From assembly GCF_010682065.1 (NCBI RefSeq), contig NZ_JAAGWG010000011.1, forward strand, positions 85,896 to 149,895: a stretch of DNA of 64,000 nucleotides. Direction: 5' to 3'. The notes beneath the pieces were generated by a model that made no database searches, was not told the DNA's origin, and saw only the letters and a program-made list of their open reading frames with translations. Both the position numbers and the translations under genes were made by a program. The stretch comes from Blastococcus saxobsidens (GTDB lineage: Bacteria > Actinomycetota > Actinomycetes > Mycobacteriales > Geodermatophilaceae). Below are positions 39,380 to 47,479 of the stretch, in pieces. The stretch's first letter is position 1. Every line of letters starts with the position of its first letter.

Positions 39380-40045
39380 ATGACCAGGCCCCGGCCGGCT
39401 GCGGGCGGCGGCCGGCGACTCGGTGTGGCCCCCGAGCGGCTGGGGCGCTGGCTGGACGGCGTCGCCACCCGGCACGGCGCCTTCACCGAGGTCGTCCCGG
39501 CCGAGGACGGGCTGCGGATCACCTGCGCCGACACCACCGCCGTCCGGCTGCGGGCCCCGTTCGGCTGGACGCCGGAGACGCCGCTGCTGGCCGGCTTCAC
39601 CGCGGCCGCGCAGCAGGACCGGCGGGCCGCCGTGCTCCTCGTGCGCCGCGGCCGCTGGGCGGTCGGGGTCTTCGACGGCGCCCGGCTGGTGGTGTCCAAG
39701 GCGGACGCCCGCCAGGTGCAGGGCCGGACGGCGGCCGGCGGGTGGTCGCAGCAGCGGTTCGCCCGGCGTCGCGCCAACCAGACCGACGCCGTCGTCGAGC
39801 ACGCCGTGGAGACCGCCGCCCGGGTGCTCCTGCCGCACGCCGACGGGCTCGCGGCCCTCTTCCCCGGCGGGGACGCCGGCCTCGTCGACGAGGTGCTGGC
39901 CGACCCGCGGCTGCGCCTCCTGGCCGCGGTCCGGCGGGCCGGCCCGCTCGACGTCGGGGAGCCGACCAAGGCGGTGCTGCTGGAGACGCCGAAGCAGTTC
40001 CGCGCCGTGGACGTCCACATCGTGGAGCCCGGCGACCGGGCCTGA
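39380..40045 (+). CDS. acVLRF1-like peptidyl-tRNA hydrolase (Vms1/eRF1-type)
   Basis: A 221-residue protein resembling actinobacterial Vms1-like release factor 1, which releases stalled nascent chains from ribosomal large subunits by hydrolysing peptidyl-tRNA. The catalytic GGxxQQ signature is present as GGWSQQRFARRRANQ (about 121-135). It is preceded by a strand-rich eRF1 domain-2-like core and followed by a helical C-terminal half. ATG 39380 lies 13 nt after a GGTGAG; the RBS is weak. It is a conserved actinobacterial gene and marks the start of the ordinary chromosome to the right of the island. Confidence 0.85.
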   Translation: MTRPRPAAGGGRRLGVAPERLGRWLDGVATRHGAFTEVVPAEDGLRITCADTTAVRLRAPFGWTPETPLLAGFTAAAQQDRRAAVLLVRRGRWAVGVFDGARLVVSKADARQVQGRTAAGGWSQQRFARRRANQTDAVVEHAVETAARVLLPHADGLAALFPGGDAGLVDEVLADPRLRLLAAVRRAGPLDVGEPTKAVLLETPKQFRAVDVHIVEPGDRA

Positions 40046-40053
40046 CCCCGGCG

Positions 40054-40704
40054 TCAGCCGACGGCGCTCACGGGCACCGGTGGGCCCGTCACCTCGGCGT
40101 CCAGCGGGAACCGGCTGCTGATGCCGAGCCGGGCGAGGTCGTCGGCGCCGCCGTCGCGGGCCACCGCCGGGTCCAGACCGATGCCGACGCCGTCGCCCGC
40201 GTTGAGCGGCCAGGCGCTGTGGACAACGCCGGCGTGCTCCCGGACCAGGCGCCCCGCCTCCTCGACGAGTTCCGTCGTGCGGAAGCGGGTCTGCTCGATC
40301 CGCACGTCGAAGCCCGCGCCGCCCGACGCGTCCGCCAGCGCCACCAGTTCGGTCGGGGGTGACCCGCACCAGCGCAGGATCACCGCCGACCGGTCCAGGG
40401 TGATCTCGGACTGCCCCTGGTCGGGGTGCTCGCCCCAGCGCGCCCGGACCTCCTCGAGGAGCACGTGCATCTCCTCGGGAACCGGGGGCAGCGAGAGCAT
40501 CTCCTCCGGGAGCGGCTGCGGCAGCGGCTCCGGCACGGGTGGCGGCTCGCCCTGCGGTACGAGCTCGACGCGCAGACCGCCCTCCGGGACGGGCATGCCG
40601 CCCTCCGGGACGAGCTCCTCACCGGCCTGCGCGCCCGCGCAGCCGGCCAGGGCCCCGACGAGCACGACGAGCAGCGCGCCGCGGGCGGACCGGCCGGAAC
40701 TCAT
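40054..40704 (-). CDS. Putative lipoprotein
   Basis: A 216-residue exported lipoprotein. A basic start and hydrophobic stretch end in the lipobox LAGC (cysteine about residue 22). A Pro/Glu-rich linker follows (about 28-75) with repeated PEGG and PEPLPQP units. The C-terminal domain (about 80-216) has no motif I recognise. It is convergent with the acVLRF1 gene, with 8 bp between the stops. Surface location is supported by sequence; function is unknown. Confidence 0.75.
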   Translation of the reverse strand: MSSGRSARGALLVVLVGALAGCAGAQAGEELVPEGGMPVPEGGLRVELVPQGEPPPVPEPLPQPLPEEMLSLPPVPEEMHVLLEEVRARWGEHPDQGQSEITLDRSAVILRWCGSPPTELVALADASGGAGFDVRIEQTRFRTTELVEEAGRLVREHAGVVHSAWPLNAGDGVGIGLDPAVARDGGADDLARLGISSRFPLDAEVTGPPVPVSAVG

Positions 40705-40754
40705 GAGTGCGAGGTTGGCCGGGAACCCGCCCGCGGCGCAAGGGGTTCAGGCGG

Positions 40755-41765
40755 TCACGGCGTGATGACCAGCCGGATGGGGTCGCCCTGCTTGTGCGCC
40801 AGCCGCTCCACGCCCTCGGCGGCGTCGGCGAGCGGCAGCGTGCCGGAGATCGAGCGGGACAGGTCCAGCCGGTGGTGGCGGATCAGGTTCACCAGCTCGA
40901 CGACGTGACCGGGCTCGGAGCCGTAGTGGCCGAGGATCCGCTGGCCGAAGTAGCTGAACTGGGTGCCGTTGCGGATGGACAGCGGCTGGTCGGTGAGGCC
41001 GACCAGCACCAGGCCGCCGTCGCGCTCGAGGCAGCGCACCGCCTGCTCGCGCACCGCCTCCACCCCGGCGAAGTCGAACGCGTACGCCAGGCCGGGCCCG
41101 CCGGTGAGCTCGCGGACGCGGGCGGCGATGTCGTCCTCTGGGGAGAGGGCCAGGTCGGCGCCGAAGTCGAGCGCGCGCTGCCGGGCCGCCGGGACGGGGT
41201 CGACGGCGATGATCGGCGCGGCGCCGGCCAGGCGGAGCAGCTGCACCGCGTGCGCGCCCAGACCGCCGATGCCCCAGACGCCGACGGGCTGGGCCGGTCG
41301 CACCTGCGCCGTACGCACGATCGAGGCCCACGGGGTGGAGACCGCGTCGGGCACGATGCACGCCTGCTCCAGCGGCAGGTCGTCGGGCACCGGCACCAGC
41401 GTGTCGGCGGTGGCGAGCGCGTACTCCGCCCAGCCGCCGTCGTAGTCGACGCCCCGGGTGTGCACCCAGCCGCCCTTCTCCTCCCCGGCCTGCAGCAGCA
41501 CCCGCTGCCCCTCGGTCCAGCCGGTCACGCCGTCGCCCGGCTCGTGCACCGTGCCGGCGACCTCGTGGCCCAGGGTCACCTCGTCACCGGCGAGGAACAG
41601 CGGGGAGAGCTGCCCCTCGATGAGGTGGACGTCGGAGAGGCAGATGCCGGCGGCGGCCACCTTGATCAGGACCTCGCCGGGACCCGGGGTGGGCCGGGGC
41701 ACCTCCTTGACCACGAATTCGCGGGTGCGCACGTTGAGCCGGCCGGCCAGCATCGAGTCGGGCAT
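40755..41765 (-). CDS. Zinc-type alcohol dehydrogenase family protein lacking the structural zinc lobe
   Basis: A 336-residue medium-chain dehydrogenase. Catalytic-zinc residues are visible in GICLSDVHL (Cys) and LGHE (His-Glu). The four-cysteine structural zinc lobe is absent: the region after RVLLQAG has none. The Rossmann motif is GIGGLG (about 174-179). It oxidises an alcohol or reduces an aldehyde or enone with NAD(P). ATG 41765 lies 9 bp beyond the stop of the YihY-like gene upstream on the same strand, suggesting co-transcription. It is not preceded by the island operator. Confidence 0.87.
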   Translation of the reverse strand: MPDSMLAGRLNVRTREFVVKEVPRPTPGPGEVLIKVAAAGICLSDVHLIEGQLSPLFLAGDEVTLGHEVAGTVHEPGDGVTGWTEGQRVLLQAGEEKGGWVHTRGVDYDGGWAEYALATADTLVPVPDDLPLEQACIVPDAVSTPWASIVRTAQVRPAQPVGVWGIGGLGAHAVQLLRLAGAAPIIAVDPVPAARQRALDFGADLALSPEDDIAARVRELTGGPGLAYAFDFAGVEAVREQAVRCLERDGGLVLVGLTDQPLSIRNGTQFSYFGQRILGHYGSEPGHVVELVNLIRHHRLDLSRSISGTLPLADAAEGVERLAHKQGDPIRLVITP

Positions 41766-41774
41766 GCCCTGTTC

Positions 41775-42635
41775 CTACCCCGCGGCCTCCCCGCGCACAT
41801 CCGGCGGCCCGGCCAGCACGTCGTCCAGGGCTCGGGTGGCCAGCCATCCGGTGATGACGACGAGGTGCAGCAGGAACAGCCACAGGCCCAGGGCGACGAC
41901 CCCGCCGACGACGTCGAGCCCGCCGAACGGGGCGCCCAGGTCCAGCGGCAGCGACAGGAAGAGCACGAAACCCTGCAGGAAGCCGGACAGGCAGGCGGCG
42001 GTGAACAGCGCACCGGCTGCCAGCGCGCGGCGGCCGACCCGGCCTCCGGCGACGACCCGGAAGCCCCAGGCGAGCGGGAGGGTCAGCGCCGCCAGGACCG
42101 AGTAGAACCCGACGGCCACCTGGCCGGCCGTCGCGGCCGCACCGCCGCGCTCGGCCAGACCGGCCATGGCGGAGGCGGCCAGCAGCAGCGGGTAGAGCAG
42201 CACGGGGCTGAGCAGGATCAGCGGCAGGGCGGCCAGCCGTCCGCGCCAGCCGGTCATCCCCTCGTCGCGGGAGCTGAACCGCAGCAGCGCGCGCCGCAGC
42301 CCCTCCCCGTAGAAGGACATCGGGAGCAGGGCCAGGAGCGCGCCGAGGACGTCGAGGCCCACCCCGGCCTCCACCAGCCGCTCGACCGCGGCGGGGGCGC
42401 CCAGCTCCCCGGGCAGCAGGTCGGCCAGCCGGTTCCCGAGTTCGCGCACGCGGTCGGCGGAGGTCAGCCAGCTGGTGAGGGCGAAGGCCAGCACCATCAG
42501 GGGCACGATCGCGATGCCGGCGTAGAAGGTGAGGCCGGCGGAGATGAGCGCGAGGTCCCGGCCGGAGAGGCCGGATCGCACCCCGGAGACGACGGCGGAG
42601 AGCGTGGCCCGCGGCCCGGGACGGCCGCGGCTCAC
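41775..42635 (-). CDS. YihY/UPF0761 family inner-membrane protein
   Basis: A 286-residue membrane protein with about six spans in the layout of the YihY family (formerly annotated ribonuclease BN). The family-like opening is GRDLALISAGLTFYAGIAIVPLM, and later segments include LLPMSFYGEGLRRALLRFS. Start GTG 42635. It is followed by the alcohol dehydrogenase on the same strand. The molecular function of this family is not firmly established, and an RNase role is not supported for it. Confidence 0.88.
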   Translation of the reverse strand: MSRGRPGPRATLSAVVSGVRSGLSGRDLALISAGLTFYAGIAIVPLMVLAFALTSWLTSADRVRELGNRLADLLPGELGAPAAVERLVEAGVGLDVLGALLALLPMSFYGEGLRRALLRFSSRDEGMTGWRGRLAALPLILLSPVLLYPLLLAASAMAGLAERGGAAATAGQVAVGFYSVLAALTLPLAWGFRVVAGGRVGRRALAAGALFTAACLSGFLQGFVLFLSLPLDLGAPFGGLDVVGGVVALGLWLFLLHLVVITGWLATRALDDVLAGPPDVRGEAAG

Positions 42636-42645
42636 GGCGGGGACG

Positions 42646-42816
42646 CTACTCGTCGTCGTTGGCGCCGGTCTCCTCGCAGCTCGCGTCGTGCGGGTTGCCG
42701 GCCTGCTCGGCGGTGGAGTCGCAGTTGGTCTCGCCGCGCGTCACGTCCGTGTTGTCGCCGCAGGCGACCAGGGACCCGGTGAGGGCGAGCAGGAGCAGGG
42801 GCTTGCGGAGGTCCAT
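42646..42816 (-). CDS. Small lipoprotein (56 aa)
   Basis: A 56-residue exported lipoprotein. MDLRKPLLLLALTGSLVAC forms a complete type II signal peptide with the lipidated cysteine at residue 19, followed by a short acidic tail with two further cysteines. ATG 42816 is chosen because it starts the signal peptide exactly. Its stop lies 10 bp upstream of the YihY-like gene, so the two are probably co-transcribed. No domain is recognised. Confidence 0.7.
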   Translation of the reverse strand: MDLRKPLLLLALTGSLVACGDNTDVTRGETNCDSTAEQAGNPHDASCEETGANDDE

Positions 42817-43133
42817 GTACCGGTAGTGGTCCCGCGGCGGAGTGCCGAAACCGGCTCGCCGGGCGCTCTTCGGCACACGCCGTGACGCAGAGCGCACAGC
42901 GAATTACACGAATGTCGTCCGGGGCATTGTCACGACCGGGTCACGGCCCCTACGGTGAGTGCATTCGCGAGGGCTGTCAGTCACTTCCCGGCTGACAACC
43001 TCCGGACGTCGGGAGCCGATCCACCGCAGCCGCGGGATCCGGACCCGGCCACCACAGCACGGCGTCACGGCGAGACGGACCCGTCCCTCCCGCCCGATGA
43101 CACCTGCCCGATCGAGATCGGAGCCGCCGAACC
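42817..43133. promoter_or_regulatory. Divergent intergenic region before the NlpC/P60 gene
   Basis: About 320 bp between divergent genes. I looked for a ydaO-type c-di-AMP riboswitch, common before actinobacterial cell-wall hydrolases, and did not find its conserved blocks. Part of the region is an open frame in phase with the hydrolase. No RBS, repeat or RNA is clear. Confidence 0.4.
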
Positions 43134-44217
43134 ATGGCGACCCCCCCTGCGCACCTCTGCCCCCCGCGTCACCCTGCGGCGGGCCGGGGTGGCCCTCGCC
43201 GGCACCCTCGGCATCCTGCTCAGCACGGTCCCCGCCGCGGCCCAGCCGGGTGCCCCCGCCACGTCGGCCGAGGCCGCCCAGCTGGTCGCCGAGCGCGGGC
43301 ACCAGCTCGAGGTGCTCACCGAGCAGTTCAACGAGGCGCGCGACACGCTGGACGCCCAGCAGGCCGCCGCGGCCGCTGCCGCCGCCGAGCTGGGGCGGGC
43401 CACGGCCGCGCTCGCCGCGGCGCAGGAGTCGGTCCGCAGCGTCGCCCGCACGGCCTACACCGGCGAGACCCTCGGCAGCTTCCAGGCCATGATGATCAGC
43501 GAATCCGCCGACGAGTTCGTCGGCCGCGTCGCCACCCTGCAGTCCATCGCCGGGCACCAGAGCGGCATCCTGGGCCGCGCCGCCGAGGCCAACGTGGCCG
43601 CCGCGCAGGCGCAGGCCGCCGCCTCGCAGTCCGCCGCGGAGGCGCAGGCCACCTACGACGCCGTCGCCGGGCAGCACGCCGACCTCACCCGGCAGATCGC
43701 CGACTACAAGGCGCAGTTCTCCCAGCTGAGCGCGCACGAGCAGCAGGCGGTCGTGAGCGGCAGCCACGCCGAGACCGGCGCCGGCGAGGACCGGCCGGCC
43801 GAGACGATGGCCAGCCGGACCGAGCGCGAGGCGGCGCCGTCGACCCCGGTCGTCGCCGACAGCCAGGCCGCGCAGATCGCCGTCGACACCGCCCTGGCCC
43901 AGCGCGGGAAGCCCTACGTGTGGGGCGCCGGCGGGCCCGGCTCCTACGACTGCTCGGGCCTGACCACCTACGCCTTCCGGGCCGCGGGCATCAAGCTGCC
44001 GCGCGCCAGCCGGCTGCAGGCGCAGGTCGGCGAGCCCGTCTCCCGCGACCAGCTGCAGCCCGGCGACCTGGTGTTCTTCTACCGGCCGGTGAGCCACGTG
44101 GGCATCTACATCGGCGACGGCAAGATGGTGCACGCCCCGACGTCGGGCGACGTCGTGAAGATCGCGAGCGTCGACTCGGTGGGCGGCTACAGCGGCGCCC
44201 GGCGCGTCGCCGGCTGA
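43134..44217 (+). CDS. NlpC/P60 family secreted peptidoglycan hydrolase (apparent start frameshift)
   Basis: A secreted hydrolase with a signal peptide ([23 protein letters not shown]) and a long Ala-rich coiled-coil region (about 200 residues). Its C-terminal NlpC/P60 domain carries the catalytic Cys in YDCSGLTT, His in SHVGIYIG and a third polar residue near MVHAPTSGD. Such RipA-like enzymes cut the D-Glu-mDAP peptide bond during cell separation. The natural start ATG 43134 is one base out of frame with the rest because of a run of seven C at 43141-43147. With six C the N terminus would read [16 protein letters not shown]. In frame without change, the nearest upstream starts place the signal peptide far inside the protein. 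Confidence 0.82.
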
Positions 44218-44759
44218 CCCGGCAGGGGCCCGTCCACCTGCTGGAGCAGGCCCCAGACGAACGTCGCCCGCTCCCCACCGGGCAGCTGCACCGCCCAGCG
44301 GGTGACCACCCCCGGGTCCACGCTGCGGGCGCCGGGCAGCCCGACGACGTCGTCGAGCACGTGTTCCCAGACCAGCAGCCGGCCCGCCGCCGCCGCCGGC
44401 ACGCCCGACCCGGGAGCGCGGGCCAGGTGCTCGTGCAGCACCGAGCCGCCGGGGCCGCTCAGCACCTCCCAGAACAGGTGCGGCCACAGCGGCACCGGCC
44501 AGCGGCGCACCTGCACGTCGAGGTCGCCGAACCGGCGGTCCTCCAGCTCCTCCGGCGGGCCGAGCACCGCCGTGCGCAGCGCCAGCCCCTTCGGCGCCCG
44601 CCGGGCGTGCTGCAGGGCCTGCCACCGGGTGTGCGCGGCGTGCGCCTCGGCGCGGGTGGCGCCGAGCCGGGGGAGGGCCTCGGCGACCAGGTCCGGGCGC
44701 AGATCGGCCATCCGGCGCAGCAGTACGAGGCAGAACTCGCGTCTCGCCAGGCCACGCAC
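44187..44759 (-). CDS. Conserved hypothetical protein
   Basis: A 190-residue soluble protein that I cannot assign. It is Arg/Leu/Trp-rich, with [27 protein letters not shown] in the middle and [18 protein letters not shown] near the end. This suggests a small alpha/beta domain, possibly a heat-shock- or toxin-independent house protein. The start is GTG 44759, with ATG 44711 as an alternative; neither has a strong RBS. Its 3' end overlaps the convergent NlpC/P60 gene by 31 bp. The codon pattern looks coding throughout. Confidence 0.6.
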   Translation of the reverse strand: MRGLARREFCLVLLRRMADLRPDLVAEALPRLGATRAEAHAAHTRWQALQHARRAPKGLALRTAVLGPPEELEDRRFGDLDVQVRRWPVPLWPHLFWEVLSGPGGSVLHEHLARAPGSGVPAAAAGRLLVWEHVLDDVVGLPGARSVDPGVVTRWAVQLPGGERATFVWGLLQQVDGPLPGQPATRRAPL

Positions 44760-44839
44760 GGCCGCGACCCTGCCAGCCGGCCGCGCCGGGTGAGCAGGGC
44801 CACCCCCGCAGCGCGCGCCGCATCAGGGAGCATGGGGGC

Positions 44840-45175
44840 GTGAAGCCGCACGCCGTCGCCATGCTCTTCCGTGCCGTCGCGCTCGCCGAGGCGGGCTCGT
44901 GGCTGCTCCTGCTCGGCGGCATGTTCGTGAAGTACGTGGGCGACTCCGAGCGCGGGGTGCAGATCTTCGGTCCGGTGCACGGTGGGGTCTTCGTGCTCTA
45001 CCTCGTGGTCACCGCGGTGGCCTGGCGGGTCCTGCGCTGGGACCTCCGGACGACGGTCCTCGCGCTGGTGGCCTCGGTGCCCCCGCTGGCCACGATCTGG
45101 TTCGACCGCTGGGCCACCCGCACCGGCGCGCTGCCGGTGCCGGTGCCGGAGCCGGAGCCGACGCCCGCGTCCTGA
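44840..45175 (+). CDS. DUF3817 family membrane protein
   Basis: A 111-residue membrane protein with three predicted spans. The layout matches actinobacterial DUF3817 proteins: LFRAVALAEAGSWLLLLGGMF, then a short polar loop with KYVGDSE, GPVHGGVFVLYLVV, and a third span ending before FDRWATRTG. It starts with GTG 44840. The Pro/Glu-rich tail is cytoplasmic or extracellular. Function unknown. Confidence 0.78.
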   Translation: MKPHAVAMLFRAVALAEAGSWLLLLGGMFVKYVGDSERGVQIFGPVHGGVFVLYLVVTAVAWRVLRWDLRTTVLALVASVPPLATIWFDRWATRTGALPVPVPEPEPTPAS

Positions 45176-45197
45176 GCCCGCCGGATACCGTCCGGTC

Positions 45198-46520
45198 GTG
45201 CCCGAGCCCGTGCTGCCCTCGACCGCCCGCCTCCTGCTCGCCCGCACCGCGCGCGTCCAGCGCGAGGGGCGCGCGCCCAGCCTGGTCGCGGGCGTGGTCC
45301 GCGACGGCGGCCTGGCCTGGTCCGCCGGTCGTGGCGAGGTGGCCGAGCCGCACGCCGACGTCCAGTACCGGCTGGGGTCGATCAGCAAGACCGTGACCGC
45401 GGTCGTCGTGATGCGGCTGCGCGACGAGGGCCTGCTCGGTCTGGACGACCCGCTGGAGCGGCACCTGCCCGGCACGCCGTTCGGCGACCGGACCATCGGC
45501 CAGCTGCTCTCCCACCTCGCCGGTGCCTCGGCCGAGAGCCCCGGCGGCTGGTGGGAGCGCACCCCCGGCGGCTCGCTCGAGGAGCTCGGCCTCGGCGGGA
45601 CCGACGTCGTGCTCGGCGCGGCCCGGCGGTTCCACTACTCCAACCTGGGGTTCGGCCTGCTCGGGGAGCTCGTCGCCCGGCTGCGCGGCACCTCCTGGGA
45701 GGACGCCGTGGCCGGGGAGGTGCTGGCGCCGCTGGGCATGTCCCGCACCGCGCCGCGCCCGGTCGCCCCGGCGGCCGCGGGCTGGGCGGTGCACCCGTGG
45801 GCCGACGTCGTCCTGCCCGAGCCGGAGCACCACGCGGGCGTGATGGCCGCCGCCGGGCAGCTGTGGGCCACGCTGGCCGATCTGGGCCGCTTCGCCGCGT
45901 TCCTGCTCGGCGACACCGCCGGGGTGCTCGACCCGGGGACGCTCGAGGAGATGACGGTGCCCGCGGGCGTGGACTCCTCCGCCCCGGGCTGGTCGGCCTA
46001 CGGGCTGGGGCTCCAGGTGATCCGGCTCGACGGCCGCACGCTGGTCGGGCACGGGGGCTCGATGCCCGGTTTCCTGGCCGGCGTCTTCGTCGACCGCGAG
46101 GAGCGCACCGGTGCGGTCTCGCTGGCCAACGCGACCAGCGGCGTCGACCCGCTGGTGTTCGGGCTGCTGGCCGACCTCCGGGCCGCCGAGCCCCGGGTCG
46201 TGGAGGAGTGGCGGCCGGCGCCGTCGCCGGTGCCGCTGGACCGGCTGGGGGTCTGGTTCTGGGGCCCCTCGCCCTACGTGCTGCGCTCGGTCGACGGCGG
46301 ATTGCTGCACCTGGGCCCGCTGCCGGGCCGCGGCGGGCGGGCCAGCCGCTTCACCCGGCGCGAGGACGGCACGTGGGTCGGGCTGGACGGCTACTTCGCC
46401 GGCGAGACCCTCCGCATCGCCGCGGACCACCTGGACCTGGACACGTTCATCTTCACGCGCACGCCCTACGACCCGGCGGCGCCCGTGCCCGGCGGCGTGG
46501 ACGAGGGCGGCTGGCGCTGA
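45198..46520 (+). CDS. Beta-lactamase-family serine hydrolase
   Basis: A 440-residue penicillin-binding-protein-like serine hydrolase (class C beta-lactamase/esterase fold). The active-site Ser61-x-x-Lys64 lies in LGSISKTV, the Tyr-Ser-Asn motif in FHYSNLGFG, and the third motif as HGGSMPG. There is no signal peptide, so it is probably a cytosolic esterase or peptidase rather than an antibiotic-resistance enzyme. The last 110 residues form an extra strand-rich domain, as in D-aminopeptidase-like relatives. GTG 45198 lies 22 bp after the DUF3817 stop. Confidence 0.85.
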   Translation: MPEPVLPSTARLLLARTARVQREGRAPSLVAGVVRDGGLAWSAGRGEVAEPHADVQYRLGSISKTVTAVVVMRLRDEGLLGLDDPLERHLPGTPFGDRTIGQLLSHLAGASAESPGGWWERTPGGSLEELGLGGTDVVLGAARRFHYSNLGFGLLGELVARLRGTSWEDAVAGEVLAPLGMSRTAPRPVAPAAAGWAVHPWADVVLPEPEHHAGVMAAAGQLWATLADLGRFAAFLLGDTAGVLDPGTLEEMTVPAGVDSSAPGWSAYGLGLQVIRLDGRTLVGHGGSMPGFLAGVFVDREERTGAVSLANATSGVDPLVFGLLADLRAAEPRVVEEWRPAPSPVPLDRLGVWFWGPSPYVLRSVDGGLLHLGPLPGRGGRASRFTRREDGTWVGLDGYFAGETLRIAADHLDLDTFIFTRTPYDPAAPVPGGVDEGGWR

Positions 46521-46530
46521 CCCCAGGAGG

Positions 46531-47154
46531 TCAGCTCGTCGGGTACAGCCCCGCGGAGTAGGCGGCGCTGGAGTAGTAGCGCTCCAGCTCCTCGAGCGGC
46601 TCGTCCTTGCGCTCGAGCGCGTGCGCGATCCGGGCGCGTGACGGCACCGCGTCGGGCCGCCAGCTCTCCGGATCCCACAGCTGCGAGCGCAGGAACGCCT
46701 TGCCGCAGTGGTGGAACACCTGCTCGACCGCCACGACGACGGCGAGGACCGGCCGGTGGCCCTTGACCACCATGCGGTCCAGCAGGTCCGGGTCGGTGAC
46801 CAGGCGGGCGCGGCCGTTGATGCGCAGCGTGTCGGTGCGGCCGGGCAGCAGGTAGACGAGCCCGACGTGCGGATTGGCCAGGATGTTGCGGTACCCGTCG
46901 GCCCGCCGGTTGCCCGCCCGTTCGGGGATCGCGATCGTGCGCTCGTCGAGGACGAGGGTGAAGCCGGGCGGATCGCCCTTCGGCGAGACGTCGCAGCTGC
47001 CGTCGGCGGCGCTGGTCGCGACCAGGCAGAAGGGTGAGGCGGCCAGCCACTCGCGGTCCACGTCGGCGAGCGCCGTCCGCTCCTTGGCCAGGGCCGCCGG
47101 CATCGGTTCCCCGAGCAGGGCCCGGAGCTCGTCCTCGCTGGTGATCTCGTGCAC
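46531..47154 (-). CDS. PPOX-type FMN-dependent flavoprotein (MSMEG_1061-like)
   Basis: A 207-residue split-barrel flavoprotein of the pyridoxamine-phosphate-oxidase-like fold. The FMN-binding core is SPFCLVATSAADGSCDVSPKGDPPGF (about 40-64), with IPERAGNRRADGYRNIL as the second FMN contact. The C-terminal half (KGHRPVLAVVVAVEQVFHHCGKAFLRS) is typical of the MSMEG_1061 group. GTG 47154 is the likely start. Probable activity is oxidoreduction with FMN or F420; the substrate is not known. It is convergent with the hydrolase before it (10 bp between stops). Confidence 0.84.
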   Translation of the reverse strand: MHEITSEDELRALLGEPMPAALAKERTALADVDREWLAASPFCLVATSAADGSCDVSPKGDPPGFTLVLDERTIAIPERAGNRRADGYRNILANPHVGLVYLLPGRTDTLRINGRARLVTDPDLLDRMVVKGHRPVLAVVVAVEQVFHHCGKAFLRSQLWDPESWRPDAVPSRARIAHALERKDEPLEELERYYSSAAYSAGLYPTS

Positions 47155-47217
47155 GCGGGCAGTCTGCCCTGCCGCGGTGCGCTGGCGGCCCCGGGCGGCG
47201 CCGGTCAGGCTGACGGG

Positions 47218-47469
47218 GTGGACGACGTCGGCGTGCGGCTCGAGCGGGCGATCGGGGAGCTGCTGGACCGGCGCAGCGCGGAGGCCTCCATCTGCCCGTC
47301 GGAGGCGGCGCGGGCGGTCGACCCGGACGCCTGGCGGGACCTGATGCCCGCAGCCCGCGCCGCGGCCGGCCGGCTGGCGGCCGCCGGCGAGGTGGAGGTG
47401 ACCCAGGGCGGCGTGGTGGTCGACGTCGCGGGCGCCCGCGGGCCGGTCCGGGTGCGTCGCCCCCGCTGA
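47218..47469 (+). CDS. DUF3253 family protein
   Basis: An 83-residue protein with the DUF3253 pattern. The helix ERAIGELLDRRSAEASICPSEAARAV is followed by WRDLMPAARAAAGRLAAAGEVEVTQGG, which resembles a compact winged helix. GTG 47218 is taken as start to give the family length; the frame is open further upstream. It is convergent with the secreted hydrolase (10 bp between stops). A DNA-binding-like fold is likely but the role is unknown. Confidence 0.72.
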   Translation: MDDVGVRLERAIGELLDRRSAEASICPSEAARAVDPDAWRDLMPAARAAAGRLAAAGEVEVTQGGVVVDVAGARGPVRVRRPR

Positions 47470-47479
47470 GGGGCCGGGT

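Noticed and set aside
42817..43133. Possible ydaO (c-di-AMP) riboswitch before the NlpC/P60 gene
   Set aside because: The context is right, but the conserved blocks (GGGGTGAAT-like and the CAGCTAACCTCG-like 3' element) are absent.
45198..46520. Antibiotic-resistance beta-lactamase
   Set aside because: SISK, YSN and HGG motifs are shared by the wider serine-hydrolase family. There is no signal peptide and there is an extra C-terminal domain.
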